Origin: Phycisphaerales bacterium | GTDB taxonomy: Bacteria; Planctomycetota; Phycisphaerae; Sedimentisphaerales; Anaerohalosphaeraceae | Reading direction: 5' to 3' | Length of the DNA: 9,380 nucleotides | Assembly (NCBI GenBank): GCA_011055475.1 | Contig: DSDH01000408.1 | Location: 1 to 9,380 of the forward strand | Notes under the pieces: generated by a model | The model's input: the letters and a program-made list of their open reading frames with translations, nothing else | Databases searched by the model: none | What the model was told of the DNA's origin: nothing | Program-made: the position numbers and the translations under genes | Shown here: piece after piece, positions 1 to 6,261 of the stretch | How the letters are laid out: the number at the start of each line of letters is the position of its first letter | Numbering within the stretch: position 1 is the first letter of the stretch

Positions 1-111
1 GTTCGAGCCTCGCACAATTCGGGCACCGTGCCGTTGTGTGTACACTGCCGACCATGAGACCAATATCGGCAATATGGCGGCTTAACCGTGAGGATTATGG
101 GACGCTAAACA
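1..111. mobile_element. Possible right end of an insertion sequence that truncates the RND permease
   Basis: Homology of the neighbouring permease stops at about 112-125, and this stretch encodes nothing like the missing RND C-terminus in any frame. Read on the minus strand it begins TGTTTAGCGTCCC. The TGT start and the CA ending at 110-111 on the plus strand suit several transposon families (for example IS21, IS3, IS481). It is rich in short repeats: GTGTACAC at 38-45, GGCAC-c-GTGCC at 22-32, and a doubled AATATSGC-like motif at about 62-78. No transposase is visible because the window ends here, and no target duplication can be tested with one side only. A simple deletion or a contig misjoin would look the same, so confidence is low. 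Confidence 0.3.
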
Positions 112-2444
112 GAAACGACCCGTTTAACCCGTCCGCCTTGGATGAAATCGTTGACATAGGCGCTACCGAAGGCCGCCGCGATGGTGTTGTGCACCGCGTT
201 GATGGGCAGTCCCTGGGCCCCGGCCCGCTCCCAGTCCACGTCAACGCGGTATTCGGGCACGTCCTCCAGGCCATTGGGACGCACGTTCATCAGCCGTGGG
301 TCCTGCGCCGCCATGCCGAGAAGCTGGTTTCGGGCCTGCATCAAGGTGTCGTGTCCCAGGCCGCCGCGATCCACCAACTGGAAGTCAAACCCCTCGGCCA
401 TGCCCAGTTCGGAGATGGCCGGTGGCGGAAAGGCGAACACCATGGCGTTTCGGATCCTTGAGAACCGCGCCATGGCCCGACCCGCGATGGCCTTAACGCG
501 GAGATCCGACCGCTTGCGGAAGCTCCAGTCCTTCAATTTGGCGAAGACCATGCCGTTGTTCTGCGCCTGGCCGGAGAAACCTATGCCGACAATCGTCAGG
601 CAGGACTCCACGGCCTCCTTCTCCTGCTCCAGGAAGTACTGCTGCACCTCATCGGCGACGGCCTGGGTCTGCTCCAGGGTGGCCCCCGTAGGCATGATGA
701 TCTGACACAACAGGATGCCCTGGTCTTCGTCCGGAAGATAGCTGGTGGGCATGCGCATGAAGAGATAGCCCATGCCGCCCACGATCAGGAGGTAGACGGC
801 GACGAGCCGTACTGTGCGGGCCAGCCCGTACCCGACCAGCTTCACGAAGCCGTCGCGGAACCGATAGAAGGCGCGGTCAAACCACAGAAAGAACGGACGC
901 AGAAACCAGACGGCGCCCTCCGCCGCCTCGTGCCCCTTGACGATGGGCTTCAGAATGGAGGCGCACAGCACCGGCGTCAGGATCAGGGCCACCATCACCG
1001 ACAGGAACATGGCCGTGACGATGGTCACGGTGAACTGGCGATAGATGATGCCGGTCGAGCCGCTGAAGAACGCCATGGGGCTGAACAGGGCCGCGAGCAC
1101 CAGAAAGAAGCCGATCAAGGCCGTGGTCACCTGCCCCATGGACTTGGCCGTGGCCTCCTTGGGCGAAAGCCCTTCCTCGCTCATGAGCCGCTCGACGTTT
1201 TCCACCACGACGATGGTGTCGTCCACCAACAGGCCGATGGCGATCACCATCGCGAACATGGTCAGCATGTTGATCGAGTACCCAAACGCCCCCAGCGCAG
1301 CGCACGTGCCCAGCAGGACCACCGGCACCGCAATCGTGGGAATCAACGTGGCCCGCATGTTCCCCATGAACAGCCACATGACCAGGAAGACCAGCACGAT
1401 CGCCTGAAGCAGGGCCTTGACGGCCTCGGCGATGGCCGCCTTGATGAACGGCGTGGTGTCGTAGGGATACACGACCCTCACGCCCGGCGGAAAGTACTGG
1501 CTCATTTCCGCCATTCTGGCCTTGACGGCGTCGGCCGTCTTGAGCGCGTTGGCCCCGGGGGCCTGTCGAATGGCCAGCGCCGAGGCCGGTTTGCCGTTGT
1601 AGCGGCCTCTGACGTCGTAGAACTCCGAGCCCAATTCCGTCCGCCCGACGTCCCGGACCCGAACGACGGAACCGTCTGGATTGGTGCGCAGGGGAATGGC
1701 CGCGAACTCGTCCGGCGTCTGGAGCAGGTTCTGCACGACGATGGAGGCGTTCAGACGCTGGCCCTCCACCGCCGGAATCCCCCCGAACTGACCGGCCGAC
1801 ACCTCCACGTTGTAGGCCCGCAGCCCGGCAATCACGTCTTCCACGGTCAGGTGATAATTCGTTAGCTTATCCGGGTTCAGCCAGACGCGCATGGAATACT
1901 GAAACCCGAAGACCTCGACCTCGCCCACGCCAGGCACACGGGCCAGGACCTTTTCGAGCGTGGACTGGGCATAGTCGCTCAGGTCGTAGTTGCTCAGCCG
2001 GCCGTCTTCGGAGACGATCCCGACAATCAACAAGTAATTGCGGGTGGACTTGCTGACCATCAGGCCCGATCGCTGGACCACTTCCGGCAGGCTGGCCATC
2101 GCGAGCTGGAGCTTGTTCTGCACCTTGGCCCAGGCCAGGTCGGGATCGGTCCCCGGTTTGAACGTCAATTCGATGCGCGACGTCCCGGCCGAATCACTCG
2201 TGCCCGACATGTAGAGCATCTCTTCAAAGCCGGTCATCTTCTGCTCGACGATCTGGGTGACACTGTTTTCCACGGTCTGCGCCGAGGCCCCGGGGTAGAA
2301 CGCGGTGATGGCGATGCTCGGTGGCGCAAGGGACGGATACTGGGCGATGGGCAGGTTGTAGATGGCCAGCCCCCCCAGCAGCATGATGAAGATCGCAATG
2401 ACCCAGGCGAAAACCGGACGGTCAAGAAAGAATCTCGATAGCAT
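105..2444 (-). CDS. RND multidrug efflux permease (AcrB/MexB, HAE1 family), C-terminally truncated, probably a pseudogene
   Basis: This is the inner-membrane pump of a proton-driven tripartite drug exporter. The N-terminus MLSRFFLDRPVFAWVIAIF is typical, with TM1 at about 9-28. The proton-relay acidic pair lies in AIGLLVDDTIVVVENVER (D408 and D409, matching AcrB D407/D408). TM2-6 occupy roughly 340-500, TM7 is near 545-563, and the second periplasmic domain follows. The protein ends at residue 779 just after SAYVNDFIQGGRVKR, which matches AcrB at about residue 780 of about 1049. It therefore lacks TM8-12 and the lysine equivalent to AcrB K940, so proton coupling should be impossible. No internal frameshift is seen, so the break looks recent or artefactual. 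The ATG lies 12 bp beyond the stop of the fusion-protein gene, consistent with one operon; only a weak Shine-Dalgarno (ACGGAT) is present. The family call is very safe; which AcrB-like member it is cannot be told. Confidence 0.93.
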   Translation of the reverse strand: MLSRFFLDRPVFAWVIAIFIMLLGGLAIYNLPIAQYPSLAPPSIAITAFYPGASAQTVENSVTQIVEQKMTGFEEMLYMSGTSDSAGTSRIELTFKPGTDPDLAWAKVQNKLQLAMASLPEVVQRSGLMVSKSTRNYLLIVGIVSEDGRLSNYDLSDYAQSTLEKVLARVPGVGEVEVFGFQYSMRVWLNPDKLTNYHLTVEDVIAGLRAYNVEVSAGQFGGIPAVEGQRLNASIVVQNLLQTPDEFAAIPLRTNPDGSVVRVRDVGRTELGSEFYDVRGRYNGKPASALAIRQAPGANALKTADAVKARMAEMSQYFPPGVRVVYPYDTTPFIKAAIAEAVKALLQAIVLVFLVMWLFMGNMRATLIPTIAVPVVLLGTCAALGAFGYSINMLTMFAMVIAIGLLVDDTIVVVENVERLMSEEGLSPKEATAKSMGQVTTALIGFFLVLAALFSPMAFFSGSTGIIYRQFTVTIVTAMFLSVMVALILTPVLCASILKPIVKGHEAAEGAVWFLRPFFLWFDRAFYRFRDGFVKLVGYGLARTVRLVAVYLLIVGGMGYLFMRMPTSYLPDEDQGILLCQIIMPTGATLEQTQAVADEVQQYFLEQEKEAVESCLTIVGIGFSGQAQNNGMVFAKLKDWSFRKRSDLRVKAIAGRAMARFSRIRNAMVFAFPPPAISELGMAEGFDFQLVDRGGLGHDTLMQARNQLLGMAAQDPRLMNVRPNGLEDVPEYRVDVDWERAGAQGLPINAVHNTIAAAFGSAYVNDFIQGGRVKRVVSV

Positions 2445-2456
2445 GGACGTATCCGT

Positions 2457-3860
2457 CTAATTCGTAGGGGTTGATGATGGACCACTCGGCTCGAGGGACG
2501 CCGCCGTATCCTGATCCGTGTCGACCGAGACCACTGTGACCGAAACGCCGGGCCGGACCTTCTGGAGGCCCTCCACGACCACCCGATCACCGGGCTCAAG
2601 TCCCGACGACACGAGCCATTGGTTGCCCACGGCCCGGTCGATCGTCAGCATCCGTTGCTGCACCGTGTCGTTGGCATCCACGATCAGCGCGACCGGATCC
2701 CCTTTCACCGTGCGAGACACGGCCTGCTGCGGCACGAGAAGCGCCTGCTCGTTGACGCCTTCGGTCACGATGGCTCGCACGAACATGCCCGGCAGAAGCA
2801 CGCCGTCCGCGTTGGGAAAGATGATGCGAAGGACCACCGATCCGGTCGTCGGATCCACGGTCACATCCTGGAACTGCAGCGTGCCTTCCGACGCATAAAG
2901 CGTGCCGTCTTCCAGGATGAGCCGCACCTTGTTGCCCCCGGCCTCATCGCGACTGAGACGCCCCTCTTCCAACCGACGCCGCAGACGCAGCAGGTCGGAG
3001 GTGGACTGCGTCACGTCTACGTAGATGGGGTCCAGTTGTTGGATGGTCGCCAGCGGCAACGGCTGATGGGCCGTCACCAGGGCGCCCTCCGTGACATGGG
3101 ACCGTCCGATCCGTCCCGCAATAGGCGCCGTGACGCGGGTGTAGCCCAGATTGATGCGGGCCGTTTCCAGTGCGGCCTTCATCTGGTCGATGCGCGATTC
3201 GGCCACGGCGATGGCCTTGCGGTCGCTCTCGACTTGAGCTTCGGCGGCTCGCAGCATGGCCTCGGCGACGACGGCTTCGGTCACCGCGCGATCCCGCTCG
3301 ATGCGTGAGACCGCGCTGGTCTTTTCGGCCTCGAGGAATCGTTCCCGATTGATCCGGGCCAGCTCGAGGGTGGCCTTCTGCCGGGCGACGTTGGCGATGC
3401 TCGCGTCCAGCGCCGCCCGCGCCCGATGGGCGGATTCCTGCGCGACGACGAGGTTGGCCGCCGCGCTATCCACCGCCGCCTGAAACAGGGCCGGATCGAT
3501 TTGATAGAGCACCTGGCCCGCCTCGACGTGGGTCCCCTCTTCAAACAGGCGCTTCTGGACGAGGCCGCCGACCTGGGGCCGGATCTCGGCGACCCGCAGC
3601 GCCGCGGTGCGGCCCGGTAATTCGGTCGTCATGACCACCCGCTGTGGCCGTACTGAGACGACGCCCACATCGGGAGCGGCCTGTGGCGGCGGTCCTCCTT
3701 GTCGCTTGCAGCCGGCGACCGCCGACAGCAACACGCAGACCATCAGCGGCACCCTCATGCGACCCACGCCGCGTGCGCCAACCGCCGTCGGTGTGTGTGT
3801 CCTGAATATCATCCCAGGGCCCGCCCATCGAGCCCGTTGACCATCTACTCTGCGTTGCAT
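2457..3860 (-). CDS. RND efflux periplasmic adaptor (membrane fusion protein, AcrA/MexA family)
   Basis: This is the adaptor that links the RND permease to an outer-membrane channel. The family signature is clear: LPGRTAALRVAEIRPQVGG followed by EEGTHVEAGQVLYQIDPALF (first half of the lipoyl domain). A long alpha-helical hairpin rich in Ala, Glu and Arg follows, then the second lipoyl half (LGYTRVTAPIAGRIGRSHVT), a beta-barrel domain and a C-terminal membrane-proximal domain (GLEPGDRVVVEGLQKVRPG). A lipobox (SAVAGC) predicts lipid anchoring to the inner membrane. The start is uncertain. ATG 3860 has GGAG six bases upstream but gives about 34 residues before the hydrophobic core, with the lipobox Cys at 51. 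ATG 3758 gives a textbook 16-residue lipoprotein signal (Cys 17) but no good ribosome site. A TTG at 3872 is less likely. The gene is 127 bp downstream of the TetR gene and 12 bp upstream of the permease. No outer-membrane factor gene is in the window. Confidence 0.93.
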   Translation of the reverse strand: MQRRVDGQRARWAGPGMIFRTHTPTAVGARGVGRMRVPLMVCVLLSAVAGCKRQGGPPPQAAPDVGVVSVRPQRVVMTTELPGRTAALRVAEIRPQVGGLVQKRLFEEGTHVEAGQVLYQIDPALFQAAVDSAAANLVVAQESAHRARAALDASIANVARQKATLELARINRERFLEAEKTSAVSRIERDRAVTEAVVAEAMLRAAEAQVESDRKAIAVAESRIDQMKAALETARINLGYTRVTAPIAGRIGRSHVTEGALVTAHQPLPLATIQQLDPIYVDVTQSTSDLLRLRRRLEEGRLSRDEAGGNKVRLILEDGTLYASEGTLQFQDVTVDPTTGSVVLRIIFPNADGVLLPGMFVRAIVTEGVNEQALLVPQQAVSRTVKGDPVALIVDANDTVQQRMLTIDRAVGNQWLVSSGLEPGDRVVVEGLQKVRPGVSVTVVSVDTDQDTAASLEPSGPSSTPTN

Positions 3861-3866
3861 TGCTTT

Positions 3867-3870
3867 CTCC
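3867..3870 (-). promoter_or_regulatory. Shine-Dalgarno GGAG of the fusion-protein gene
   Basis: On the minus strand the context is TTGGAGAAAGCAATG, with six bases between GGAG and ATG 3860. This is the only strong ribosome site near the candidate starts and is why the long form was chosen. It conflicts with the more typical signal peptide of the inner ATG at 3758. Confidence 0.5.
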
Positions 3871-3890
3871 AAGCCAGATCAGGATAACGT

Positions 3891-3906
3891 GCGCACGGCC
3901 GTGTGC
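3891..3906. repeat. Near-perfect 16-bp palindrome upstream of the efflux genes
   Basis: GCGCACGGCCGTGTGC reads almost the same on both strands, with a CACGGCCGTG core and one G-T mismatch pair outside it. It lies in the 127-bp gap between the TetR gene and the fusion-protein start, about 20 bp upstream of the fusion-protein Shine-Dalgarno. It could be a protein-binding site or a weak attenuating hairpin. It does not resemble the TTCA/TGAA repeats in front of the TetR gene. In GC-rich DNA it may be chance. Confidence 0.3.
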
Positions 3907-3987
3907 CCCCGTCGGCGAAACCCGTGCGCGCTGAATACACAAACAGGACACTGCCCGCCGGCGGCAACCCGGCCATGGGTCGGTGTG

Positions 3988-4623
3988 TCATTGGGGCGGC
4001 GCCTCCAACCTCAGGAGACCATCAAGGAAAAAATGCTCCACGCTTTCAAAAACACTGGCGGCCTTGCCCCGATCGAAGTCACCGGCCATCTCAAACGCCA
4101 AGGCCTCGACGGTCGACGTGATCGCGACTACGGCCACGTCCACATCCACCGCTCGGAACAGTCCCTTGCGAATGCCGGCTTCCAGGAGGCTGCGAATCTT
4201 TGAGGACAGAAGCGCTTTGACCTTCGGCTGGTCGTGCTCCTTGGCCAGCTTGCCGCCCCGCATGCCCATCTCCGAGATGTAAAGCCTGATGAACGGCGAG
4301 TGCTGTTCCAGTTGTCCCGCCAGTGAACGAAAGTAGTTCCTCAGACGCCCGGCTTCCGTCCCCGGCTGATCCAGGACGGCCGTCATGTCGACCGCGATCC
4401 GCTGCCCCGAGGCCTTGACCAGCTCATCAAACAACGCCTCCTTGCTGGGAAAGAACTTGTAGAGGGTGCCGATGGCGAACTCGGCCCCAGAGGCGATCTC
4501 CTGCATGGAGACGTTGTGGAAGCCCTTAGTTGAAAACAGCCGCAGGGCCGCGTTGAGGATCTCTTGCTTGTGTCGCAGTCTCTCGCGCTGTCGCCGTGAA
4601 AGTACTTTGGTATCGCCAGACAT
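3988..4623 (-). CDS. TetR/AcrR-family transcriptional repressor, likely regulator of the efflux genes
   Basis: A 211-residue protein of normal TetR length. The N-terminal DNA-binding domain (about 16-65) holds the family pattern: a first helix KQEILNAALRLFSTKGFHNV, then the helix-turn-helix MQEIASGAEFAIGTLYKFFPSKEALF. The C-terminal part (about 70-211) is the variable all-helical ligand and dimer domain, so the inducer cannot be predicted. ATG 4623 was chosen because AGGG lies 8 bases upstream; a GTG at 4629 is too close to that site. The gene is co-directional with the fusion protein and permease, which is the usual acrR/mexR-type context but in line rather than divergent. Three operator-like repeats and a promoter precede it, so autorepression of a regulator-adaptor-permease transcript is likely. 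An extra promoter in the 127-bp gap cannot be excluded. Confidence 0.92.
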   Translation of the reverse strand: MSGDTKVLSRRQRERLRHKQEILNAALRLFSTKGFHNVSMQEIASGAEFAIGTLYKFFPSKEALFDELVKASGQRIAVDMTAVLDQPGTEAGRLRNYFRSLAGQLEQHSPFIRLYISEMGMRGGKLAKEHDQPKVKALLSSKIRSLLEAGIRKGLFRAVDVDVAVVAITSTVEALAFEMAGDFDRGKAASVFESVEHFFLDGLLRLEAPPQ

Positions 4624-4646
4624 TGCCACAGCCCTGCGAATAAATA

Positions 4647-4698
4647 TTCATACAGTGAAACCCATATTCACGATATGAACACATATTCACGGCGTCAA
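4647..4698. promoter_or_regulatory. Triple operator-like repeat, likely TetR binding sites
   Basis: Three copies of an inverted half-site pair lie in series: TTCA-TACAG-TGAA at 4647-4659, TTCA-CGATA-TGAA at 4667-4679, and a degenerate TTCA-CGGCG-TCAA at 4686-4698. Each is led by ATATTCA (4644, 4664, 4683). The starts are 20 and 19 bp apart, about two helical turns, so all three would face the same side of the DNA. The middle copy overlaps the TetR promoter -10, the third overlaps the -35, and the first sits just past the expected start of transcription. The complementary grouping TGAA-N6/7-TTCA between neighbouring copies is an alternative reading of the sites. Confidence 0.6.
4670..4698 (-). 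promoter_or_regulatory. Sigma70-type promoter of the TetR gene
   Basis: On the minus strand, TTGACG (4693-4698) and TATCGT (4670-4675) are separated by exactly 17 bp. Transcription would start near 4663, giving a leader of about 40 bases before ATG 4623. Both boxes fall inside the operator-like repeats, so repressor binding would block RNA polymerase. Confidence 0.55.
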
Positions 4699-4810
4699 CG
4701 AAAAACTCCTGGTTTTTTCCCCTGCCGTCATCGCGGATTTCAGCCCTGCCATACTCGCTCCTAAGGACCCTTTGCGACCATGATCCGCCGCCGACTCGAA
4801 CCTGTCCTGG

Positions 4811-4830
4811 CGATCCTGCACACCGGATCG
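4811..4830. repeat. Perfect hairpin, 6-bp stem
   Basis: CGATCC and GGATCG pair perfectly around an 8-base loop. It is the first of two hairpins in the non-coding middle of the divergent region. No T-run follows, so it is not a classical terminator. Confidence 0.35.
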
Positions 4831-4856
4831 AAACCCCGCGTCCCTCTGGTCCCGAA

Positions 4857-4873
4857 CCTCGGCCGCGCCGAGG
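4857..4873. repeat. Perfect hairpin, 7-bp stem with 3-base loop
   Basis: CCTCGGC and GCCGAGG pair around CGC, about 17 bp before the lptB -35 box. It could insulate the two divergent units, be a protein site or a leftover terminator. No T-run follows on either side. Confidence 0.4.
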
Positions 4874-4889
4874 GCTTTCCGGTTTGCGA

Positions 4890-4917
4890 TTGTCTTGCCT
4901 CACGGGACGGCTATAAT
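4890..4917 (+). promoter_or_regulatory. Sigma70-type promoter of the lptB-def-fmt cluster
   Basis: A consensus TATAAT at 4912-4917 is preceded 16 bp upstream by TTGTCT (4890-4895), which matches four of six -35 positions. Transcription would start near 4924, leaving about 30 bases before the GTG start with the ribosome site inside them. This is the best -10 box in the window. Confidence 0.6.
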
Positions 4918-4937
4918 GTCCGCGAACACGAGAACAG

Positions 4938-4944
4938 AAAGGAG
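4938..4944 (+). promoter_or_regulatory. Shine-Dalgarno AAAGGAG that fixes the GTG start of lptB
   Basis: The site is 8 bases before GTG 4953 but 14 bases before the in-frame ATG at 4959. The spacing favours the GTG as the true start. Confidence 0.7.
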
Positions 4945-4952
4945 TCCTCTCG

Positions 4953-5696
4953 GTGAACATGATACTCCTGGAGACCCGCGGGCTGGTCAAACGCTACTCC
5001 GGCCGGACGGTCGTCAACAGCGTCAACCTGACTGTCGAGCAGCGCAGTATCGTGGGGCTGCTTGGCCGCAACGGGGCGGGCAAGACCACGACCTTCCGTA
5101 TGGTCATCGGCATGGTCGTCCCCGACGACGGGTCGGTCATCTTCGAGGGCAACGACATCACCCATCTGCCGATGTACAAGCGGGCCCGGCTGGGCATGGG
5201 CTATTTGTCGCAGGAGCCCAGCGTCTTTCAGCGCCTCACCGTGCGGGACAACCTGCGGGCGATCCTGGAGACGATGAGCCTGACCGCCCGCGAGCGCAAC
5301 CGCCGGGCGGATGAGCTGATCGAACGGTTCGGCCTGCAAGAGGTCCACAAGAGCCAGGCCCGTTTCCTGTCGGGCGGCGAACGACGCAAGCTCGAGATCG
5401 CGCGCGCTATGGTCACGAACCCGTCGCTGATCCTGCTGGATGAGCCCTTCAGCGGCGTCGATCCGATCACCGTCGAGGAACTGCAGATGGAGATCCGCCG
5501 GCTCGTGGCCTCCGGCGTAAGCATCCTCATCACCGACCACAACGTGGAGCGGACGCTGGAGGTCTCCGACCGGGCCTATATCATCGACCACGGCAAGGTC
5601 ATCGCCTCCGGTACGCCGCGAGACGTGATCCAGGACGACCTGGTCCGTCGCAGCTACCTGGGCAGCACCTTCCGCGGCGACGAATTCGACGAGTGA
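4953..5696 (+). CDS. lptB: Lipopolysaccharide export ABC transporter ATP-binding protein LptB
   Basis: The cytoplasmic ATPase that, with LptF and LptG, drives lipopolysaccharide from the inner membrane to the Lpt bridge. The 247 residues show a complete nucleotide-binding domain: Walker A GRNGAGKTT (38-46), Q-loop Gln87 in YLSQEPSVF, signature LSGGERR (139-145), Walker B LILLDEP (159-165, with Asp163 and Glu164), D-loop SGVDP and switch His196 in ITDHN. The LptB-like sequence is strong along its length, including ARLGMGYLSQE, LSGGERRKLEIARA, FSGVDPITVEEL and the C-terminal RSYLGSTFRGD. Walker A has Arg where E. coli LptB has Pro (GPNGAGKTT). The GTG start is set by the ribosome site at 4938-4944. 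The gene is first in a cluster with def, 13 bp before it. The main alternative is a branched-chain amino acid LivF/LivG-type ATPase, but the LptB features are better. LptF and LptG are not in the window. Confidence 0.92.
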   Translation: MNMILLETRGLVKRYSGRTVVNSVNLTVEQRSIVGLLGRNGAGKTTTFRMVIGMVVPDDGSVIFEGNDITHLPMYKRARLGMGYLSQEPSVFQRLTVRDNLRAILETMSLTARERNRRADELIERFGLQEVHKSQARFLSGGERRKLEIARAMVTNPSLILLDEPFSGVDPITVEELQMEIRRLVASGVSILITDHNVERTLEVSDRAYIIDHGKVIASGTPRDVIQDDLVRRSYLGSTFRGDEFDE

Positions 5697-5709
5697 TTGA
5701 GGCAAGGCC

Positions 5710-6237
5710 ATGGATGAGATAGACATTGAGGAGTGTAGATTGACGCGGTATCCGGCTCCGGTGCTCGGCAAGCCGGCACAGCCGATTGAGACCATCGACG
5801 ACAATATCCGCCGCCTGGCCGAGCGGATGATCGAGATCATGATCGCCAGCGGCGGCGTGGGTCTGGCCGGACCGCAGGCGGGCGTGAACCTGCAGATCTT
5901 CGTCGTCTCGCCGGACGGCACTCGCGAAAGCGCCAAGGTTTACATCAACCCCGAGATCGAGGTCTCCGGCGGGCTCGACGCCCACGATGAGGGTTGCCTG
6001 TCGCTGCCGGGCCTGTTCGCCCGCATTCGACGGCACCGCCGCTGCACCGTCACCGCGACCGACCTGGAGGGCCGCCGCTTCAGCGAGACCGGCGAGGGGC
6101 TGCTGGCCCGCGCGTTTCAGCACGAATACGACCACCTGCAGGGCCGCATGATCAAGGACCGAATGACCCGCGTTCAGCAAATCGCCGCCCGGCGTCGGCT
6201 TAAGGAACTCGAGGAACGGCACAAGGCCGACCGTTGA
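5710..6237 (+). CDS. def: Peptide deformylase
   Basis: A metalloenzyme that removes the N-formyl group from nascent proteins at the ribosome exit. All three family motifs are present in 175 residues: motif 1 GVGLAGPQ (49-56), motif 2 EGCLS (94-98) with metal ligand Cys96, and motif 3 QHEYDHLQG (137-145) with ligands His138 and His142 and catalytic Glu139. Motif 1 has Gly54 where the usual form is GLAAPQ. The C-terminal tail is basic and helical (RMTRVQQIAARRRLKELEE), as in many bacterial enzymes that dock on the ribosome. ATG 5710 has GAGG seven bases upstream. The gene begins 13 bp after lptB and ends 24 bp before fmt, so one transcript is likely. Pairing with fmt is classic. Confidence 0.96.
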   Translation: MDEIDIEECRLTRYPAPVLGKPAQPIETIDDNIRRLAERMIEIMIASGGVGLAGPQAGVNLQIFVVSPDGTRESAKVYINPEIEVSGGLDAHDEGCLSLPGLFARIRRHRRCTVTATDLEGRRFSETGEGLLARAFQHEYDHLQGRMIKDRMTRVQQIAARRRLKELEERHKADR

Positions 6238-6261
6238 GCGGCGGCCCGCGGCCGAACAACC

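Larger units (their letters stand above)
4624..4952. other. Divergent intergenic region between the TetR gene and lptB
   Basis: A 329-bp control region. The left part (about 4640-4700) is AT-rich against a GC-rich background and holds the TetR promoter with three operator-like repeats. The middle (about 4700-4880) holds two perfect hairpins and no convincing gene. The right part holds the lptB promoter and ribosome site. Confidence 0.7.

Noticed and set aside
36..461. 141-codon plus-strand frame across the permease break
   Set aside because: It runs from the unknown left-end sequence into the antisense of the permease, so most of it is a shadow. It was considered as a transposase remnant but shows no transposase motif.
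930..1865. 311-codon plus-strand frame inside the permease gene
   Set aside because: His/Arg/Gly-rich antisense translation with no recognisable fold; the permease frame is unmistakable.
4780..4956. 58-codon plus-strand open frame ending at the lptB start
   Set aside because: It has no ribosome site, resembles no known protein, and spans the hairpins and the lptB promoter.
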